Shown: positions 61,249-64,000 of the stretch, one piece after another
How the letters are laid out: every line of letters starts with the position of its first letter
How positions within the stretch are numbered: the stretch's first letter is position 1
Assembly: GCA_905183005.1 (NCBI GenBank)
Contig: CAJJDO010000069.1
Coordinates: forward strand, 200,961 to 264,960
Reading direction: 5' to 3'
Source of the DNA: Paramecium pentaurelia
Lineage: Eukaryota; Ciliophora; Oligohymenophorea; Peniculida; Parameciidae
DNA length: 64,000 nt
Notes under the pieces: model-generated
Database searches by the model: none
The model's input: the letters and a program-made list of their open reading frames with translations, nothing else
Told to the model about the DNA's origin: nothing
Made by a program: the position numbers and the translations under genes

Positions 61249-61666
61249 TTGTTATTATTTTGAATTTATAGGTTATTTTACCAGAATATTGTTTTATTAA
61301 GAAAAATAACAATTAGATTATATATTAGAAGTTGTCCCTTATGTTTTATTATTATCAAATTTAACTTATTTAGCAGAAAAATGTTATGGAGAACTATGTT
61401 ATTATTTTAATTGTTTATATTCCACTCCCTTAGTTTATTAATTTAAATCCTTTTTATTTGAAGATGATCTTTATCCTGATGAACTCAATGGTCTGATAAT
61501 GTTTTTTTAATTTGCTTTTTTATCTTATTTTTTGAATTATTGATTAAGTTTATCTTTGTTTTATTAAGCACTGATTTACTATGTTGATTGAAGGTTATCC
61601 TCAAATACAACTTATTAGAAATCAAAATTAAGTGAAGTTTTCAATAATTGTTACATTAATTAATTT
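61249..61666. other. intergenic region with a possible coding relic
   Basis: A plus-strand frame at about 61270-61543 reads protein-like (GYFTRILFYQEKQQLDYILE, LTYLAEKCYGELCYYFN, FLFEDDLYPDELNG) and ends at a TGA but has no ATG. The first part faintly recalls the SAPS (PP6 regulatory subunit) N-terminus. Likely a gene relic. Confidence 0.35.
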
Positions 61667-62479
61667 TCATTATTTATAATAAACTATAATATCATCAACT
61701 CCAAAGCTGCCATCACAAGGATGTCTTTTATGATTTGCTTAAAATGATATTGTAAATTGATGTGTTTTATGTTCCATAGTAAATTAAACAGGAATACCAA
61801 GTGCAAATAATGCAGGACATGGATGTTCTGCTTAAGTGATTTCCCCTTAAAATACTTTACTCCATGCAACTTTATTGTCAATTAAGACATTAATACTATC
61901 TCCATTCCAATCTCCAAAGATTGTTAATTCTGCACTGACTCTTATATGATTATGTTCTATATTGGTATTGTACGTTTTCTGAAGACTTGGATTATTAACA
62001 TTACAATTAGCTTCATGTATGAAATGATCATTTTATGGAGAGCCTTCTACATCAGTATAATGGATTCCCTTTAGTTCACAATAAGCTCTATGAGGTATAT
62101 TCCAACCAAGCATAGAGTTCCTATTTTCAAAATCATCATGATGTAAGATTGTCCAGGTTTGAACAAATCCAAATTGATTATACAATGTTGTTGATCTGAT
62201 TGGTCCAGATTATAATAAAATTGGACTTTCAAATATAATTGGTTTGTCTTCTGCTATTCCTTAAATATCAGCAGCAGATATATGATCAATTTCTGTTTTT
62301 TCAGCTTAAAATTCTTCTTCCAAAACTATTTTATTTTTTTATTCCAAATAATATGTAAATACATTCTTACATTTCACTAAATAATCAGCAGTAATTTAAG
62401 GAACTTTGAAATTGCGATTTGCTTTAATATTCTTGCAATTTACAAAATAAATGAAAACTAAAAGCAAATTTATTAACAT
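61667..62479 (-). CDS. secreted protein, unknown
   Basis: 270 residues, one exon. A signal peptide (LINLLLVFIYFVNC) is followed by a beta-rich soluble domain with WTILHHDDFENR, several Cys (YCELKG, EANCNV, HPCPAL, HPCDGSFG) and a GSFGVDDIIVYY end, as found at the C-terminus of many ciliate extracellular proteins. No catalytic motif. The closing FGVDDIIVYY suggests a jelly-roll or galactose-binding-like fold (inference). Start chosen because it places the signal peptide at the N-terminus; the frame upstream is blocked. Confidence 0.75.
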
Positions 62480-62727
62480 ATAATTTATTATTAAAATAAT
62501 TGTTTTACTTCATTTTCTCATCATTGAATCATATTATGTTTAAGAATATTTAATATATAAGCTAAATTTATATTAAAATATCTTATATTTAAAATGAAAC
62601 AGATAAGAAAATAATACTAGCTCTTTTATTTCAATACAACATATGATATTTGAAGTTGTTATATTTTATATAATAATATTTATTTATAATGAACTTGTTA
62701 ATTTAGGATAAAACAGAATAGTTCTCT

Positions 62728-64000
62728 ATGCCAAACTTAAATTTTAGCATAAGTCAAATGATCAATTAAGCTACATTAAAATAATAGTAGTAATCAACAA
62801 CTGAATTCTTAACTCCATCAAAACATCGTTCAATGGAATAATTATTAAAATCACCAGGAGTATAGGAACTAATAAAAGATTCTATAAAAGCAGTTATAAA
62901 AAAGAAAGATTTTAGTCCAAAATTATTTACTTAATATAAATATGATCAATTAGATAGATCTGAAAGTCCAGCATAATAAATTTTACCGAAAATAGAAAAA
63001 GTCAATAATATACATGTTCTTAAATAAATATAACATGTGAAGAAAAAGAAATGTAAAAATTCATTATTAAATTATCATAGCAAATAATCATGGTAATTCA
63101 CCAAAGTCTAAGAAATCAAATCATTTAAAATATTAATAAGGAAGATTTATGTAAATATTTCCATAAACAGATGGAATATCCACTTTGAACATATCATCTA
63201 AACCAATTCATATTATTTGTACTATTAATTATTCATTGTAGAAAGAAATAAATTTTAGGATTCCTTTTTAAATAATTCTATGGATAATAAATTAGAAAAA
63301 GAAATCGTTTAAAAAATTAGATTATAAATGGAAAAACACACTACACAAATTGAAACTGAAACTGTACGTACAAATAAATAAGCAAGATAAAATTCATAAT
63401 TAATCAAAACTTCTAGAAATATTAAAATGGAACCAATGGGAAATATTCCAACAGTTATGTAAATAACTAATCCTAATTCAACTACAACTTAATTACCTAA
63501 TATTAAAAAGAAGAAATTAAAGAAATTTGATGGAATCTATTATTTTGATCCAAAATATCCATAAGATTTAATCTTTTAAGAAAGATATGCATCTATGAGA
63601 CATTATTTTAATATAATGAATTTATCTAATTGTCTATTTGTTTAACAAAATTAAAATATTTACAAAGCATATGTTGGAAAAGGTAATAATGGAATGTTAG
63701 TAAGATAAATTATAAAAAGTAGATGGTGGTGGAGTATTTAAGATGAATAAGAATAATGTCATTTTGTTTGGACTCAATTAAAAGTTAATACAATACATGA
63801 AAATATGAAAGCATTAAATAGAAATCCTAATGAATCAATGAGTTGTTAAAGTGCTTCCTCTTCTCTAACTACAATTGGATCTGTTAGTTTAGGATTCTCT
63901 AAATAAGATGAATAAAGTGAAAGTGAATAGATTAAAATTGATGCAATACAAAAGATTAATAATTAATGGAATAAATTTCTTTCAAATGCTGAATTAAGAT
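62728..64000 (+). CDS. tubulin-tyrosine-ligase-like (TTLL) enzyme, 3' end outside window
   Basis: The first ~400 residues are present. A ~230-residue polar N-terminus leads to FDGIYYFDPKYPQDL and then the start of the TTLL core: YKAYVGKGNNGMLVRQIIK, SRWWWSIQDEQEQ and FVWTQLKVN. KGNN..LVR plus R-x-WW and FVWTQLK is typical of the TTLL3/8 glycylase branch. These enzymes attach glycine (or glutamate) to tubulin tails of cilia. ATP-grasp residues lie beyond the window. Introns: 63053-63080 (28 nt) and 63219-63241 (23 nt). No stop before base 64000. Confidence 0.88.

Noticed and set aside
1..64000. CRISPR arrays, bacterial operons, insertion sequences, rRNA or tRNA genes
   Set aside because: None seen; the DNA is eukaryotic and no regular spacer array, IS ends or tRNA-like fold was recognised by eye.

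Overview
The window is macronuclear DNA of a ciliate, most likely Paramecium (P. tetraurelia or a relative). Three things show this directly. TGA is the only stop, while TAA and TAG occur at high frequency inside conserved domains and must be read as Gln. The DNA is very AT-rich. Genes are interrupted by about 90 tiny introns of 21-34 nt with GT(A)...(T)AG borders. All reading frames below were worked out by hand with that code and with introns removed; frames made with the standard code break at every Gln codon and are useless here.

Layout. About 41 genes lie on both strands, often with only 10-100 nt between them. 1-8.8 kb: 3' part of a hybrid histidine kinase, a basic Q-rich protein, a bromodomain-NET (BET-like) protein, CDP-diacylglycerol synthase and a three-repeat Myb protein. 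9.5-20.2 kb: an EF-hand protein, a sugar porter, a small membrane protein, an XPG/Rad2 nuclease, a large multi-TM protein, two small tandem tetraspan proteins and a Cys/His coiled-coil protein. 20.3-30 kb: a small coiled-coil protein, a broken WD40 gene, a Zn-finger/MORN protein, an APC4-like protein, MYCBP, poly(A) polymerase and a DeSI-thioredoxin fusion. 30-41.3 kb: a long coiled-coil protein, a TM-MORN-Ulp1 protease, a polytopic membrane protein, a p24/GOLD protein, a Q-rich coiled-coil protein, an EAG/CNBD channel-like protein and an SLC44 choline-transporter-like protein. 42-53 kb: a TPR protein, a TDY-type MAP kinase, a basic coiled-coil protein, a 1.9 kb gap, an EamA/DMT transporter, a second TPR protein and a second SLC44-like protein. 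53.2-64 kb: a BAH-PHD reader, a coiled-coil gene, a run of same-strand coiled-coil and repeat proteins, a secreted protein and the 5' part of a tubulin ligase-like (TTLL) gene.

There is no operon or pathway cluster. The set is a typical eukaryotic mixture: chromatin and transcription (bromodomain, Myb, BAH-PHD), DNA repair (XPG), mRNA 3' processing (PAP), cell cycle (APC4, MAPK), lipid synthesis and transport (CDS, SLC44), SUMO/ubiquitin-like deconjugation (Ulp1, DeSI) and cilia or cytoskeleton (TTLL, MORN, coiled coils).

The most notable points are: the 1,133-bp direct duplication around the single N at 54,679, which looks like an unmerged contig overlap; the TM-MORN-Ulp1 and DeSI-thioredoxin architectures; a CNBD channel with no recognisable selectivity filter; a MAP kinase with DLN in place of DFG; and MORN repeats that each carry an intron at the same position and phase.
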